This document shows positions 31,237 to 32,032 of a stretch of 32,032 nt of DNA, piece after piece (the stretch's first letter is position 1; each line of letters begins with the position of its first letter). Source of the DNA: Persephonella sp. (GTDB lineage: Bacteria > Aquificota > Aquificia > Aquificales > Hydrogenothermaceae); contig JALWLQ010000202.1 in the NCBI GenBank assembly GCA_027084095.1, positions 1-32,032 on the forward strand. The letters are read 5' to 3'. The notes beneath the pieces were generated by a model. It ran no database searches. It was not told the origin of the DNA and saw nothing but the letters and a program-made list of their open reading frames with translations. A program made the position numbers and the translations under genes.

Positions 31237-31851
31237 ATGTTTAAGAAGATTTTACTATCAATCTTAATACTATCCTATTTCTCATTTGGAATAGAGTATG
31301 AAGACATAAAGAATGCTTATTACCGTTCTTATCAATACGAGAAAAGTGGGAACTATGAAGATGCTATAAAAGCATTAATACCTGTATATAAGGAATACCC
31401 AAACGGGTATACAATAAATTTAAGATTAGGATGGCTCTATTACCTTGACAAAAAATATGCAAACTCCATTTATCATTATGAAAAAGCCATGAAATTATTA
31501 CCTTCTTCTGTAGAAGCAAAATTAGGATATACTTTACCACTACTGTCTCAAAATAGATACAGTGATGTAGAAAAGGTCTGTTACCAGATATTAAATATAG
31601 ATTTTTACAATTACTATGGAAATTTAAGATTATCCTTCGTTCTAAGGATGCAAAATAAATTTACCCTTGCAGAAAAAGTTATCAATAAGATGCTTGCATT
31701 ATACCCTACAGATACAAACTTCCTGGTTGAACTTGGTTTATTAAAGTTTGCTACTGGAAAAAAAGAAGAGGCAAAAAAGATATTTAATGATGTTCTAATA
31801 TTAGACCCTGAAAACGTTATAGCCAGAGAATACTTAAAAAAGTTAAAATAA
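31237..31851 (+). CDS. Secreted TPR-repeat protein
   Basis: A 204-residue protein with a signal peptide (MFKKILLSILILSYFSFG). The rest is at least four tetratricopeptide repeats: SGNYEDAIKALIPVYKEYP, KKYANSIYHYEKAMKLLP, NRYSDVEKVCYQILNID and GKKEEAKKIFNDVLILDPEN. It should act as a periplasmic protein-binding scaffold. It starts 10 nt after the barrel-like gene, with AGAGGTT as ribosome site, and is the last gene of the operon, before a small hairpin. Confidence 0.85.
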   Translation: MFKKILLSILILSYFSFGIEYEDIKNAYYRSYQYEKSGNYEDAIKALIPVYKEYPNGYTINLRLGWLYYLDKKYANSIYHYEKAMKLLPSSVEAKLGYTLPLLSQNRYSDVEKVCYQILNIDFYNYYGNLRLSFVLRMQNKFTLAEKVINKMLALYPTDTNFLVELGLLKFATGKKEEAKKIFNDVLILDPENVIAREYLKKLK

Positions 31852-31862
31852 ATTGATAAATC

Positions 31863-31899
31863 AACCAACTAATTGGTTTCTTCTAATTTTTTAGAAACC
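31863..31899. terminator. Possible bidirectional terminator after the TPR gene
   Basis: AACCAA (31863-31868) pairs with TTGGTT (31873-31878), and an alternative stem pairs GGTTTCT (31875-31881) with AGAAACC (31893-31899) around a T run. The two stems exclude each other. The element overlaps the 3' end of the minus-strand gene. Confidence 0.45.
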
Positions 31900-32032
31900 C
31901 TTTCATTTTTCAGGGTCTTTGCTACTCCTGTTATTGTGATGTAAGCTCTTTTAGAAACCCCCAGAGGAACTTCTTCTGGAATTCCCATATTTTTCTTTGT
32001 TTCAAAAAAGTCTTCCCTTAATGGAAAATCAA
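31869..32032 (-). CDS. C-terminal end of an unrecognised protein
   Basis: An open frame of 53 codons and a TAG stop continues past the right edge. The peptide includes DFPLREDFFETKKNMGIPEE, PLGVSKRAYITITGVAKTL, and a Lys/Glu-rich end. The codon use matches neighbours and no stop interrupts it. I do not recognise the family and the fragment is too short to assign. It converges on the TPR gene with 17 nt between stops. Confidence 0.55.
   Translation of the reverse strand, partial: DFPLREDFFETKKNMGIPEEVPLGVSKRAYITITGVAKTLKNERVSKKLEETN

Noticed and set aside
31875-31964. Repeated TTTTAGAAACC (two copies) as a repeat array
   Set aside because: Only two short copies, both inside the minus-strand coding frame, where they encode Val-Ser-Lys twice; probably chance.

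Overview
The window reads as chromosomal DNA of a low-GC, Gram-negative, probably thermophilic chemolithotroph. A Hydrogenothermaceae-like member of the Aquificota (Persephonella or Sulfurihydrogenibium type) fits best. This is an inference from the A/T-rich genes, the sulfide:quinone oxidoreductase, the archaeal-type Ogg2 glycosylase, the QueH-type epoxyqueuosine reductase, the flagellar set and the outer-membrane-type proteins. No database search was possible. No rRNA, tRNA, CRISPR array or insertion sequence was seen.

Layout. 1-2560: the 5' end of a HAD hydrolase (minus strand), then htrA/degP, nadD and clpS. 2565-4140 (minus): sulfide:quinone oxidoreductase followed by an unannotated 41-codon small gene, ending at a bidirectional terminator. 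4147-4468: a 322-bp divergent regulatory region. 4404-11332: a late flagellar block, with flagellin, flaG, fliD, fliS and a small chaperone-like gene on plus, facing flgL and flgK on minus. Flagellin, flgK and flgL each have a recognisable sigma-28 (FliA) promoter. 11337-12767 (minus): a two-TM hypothetical protein and a CorA transporter. 12950-16819 (plus): an HNH/HTH/RHH protein overlapping queH, then rodZ-like, ogg2 and rsmG as an overlapping operon. 16939-20686 (plus): moaA and three glycosyltransferases. 20663-21283 (minus): a SAM O-methyltransferase. 21400-21894: a RelB/RelE-type toxin-antitoxin pair with a palindromic operator. 21945-25490: uvrB interrupted by a 518-residue intein inside its Walker A motif. 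25570-31851: a tightly packed cluster of PqqD-like protein, ATP-grasp ligase, PLP decarboxylase, urea-transporter/M23 fusion, beta-barrel-like protein and TPR protein. 31869-32032: the 3' end of an unrecognised minus-strand gene.

Most unusual points. (1) The PqqD/ATP-grasp/decarboxylase triad: the decarboxylase carries an N-terminal extension with a YEKPxI motif resembling lasso-peptide leaders, which are bound by PqqD-like (RRE) domains. This suggests a leader-guided enzyme complex that I do not know to be described. (2) The UvrB intein splits the P-loop, so the repair ATPase would need splicing to be active; the intein also carries an XRE-like HTH segment. (3) A urea-transporter-like membrane domain is fused to an M23 peptidase domain. 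(4) A conserved-looking small gene follows sqr. (5) An HNH endonuclease-like protein with added HTH and ribbon-helix-helix domains is translationally coupled to queH.
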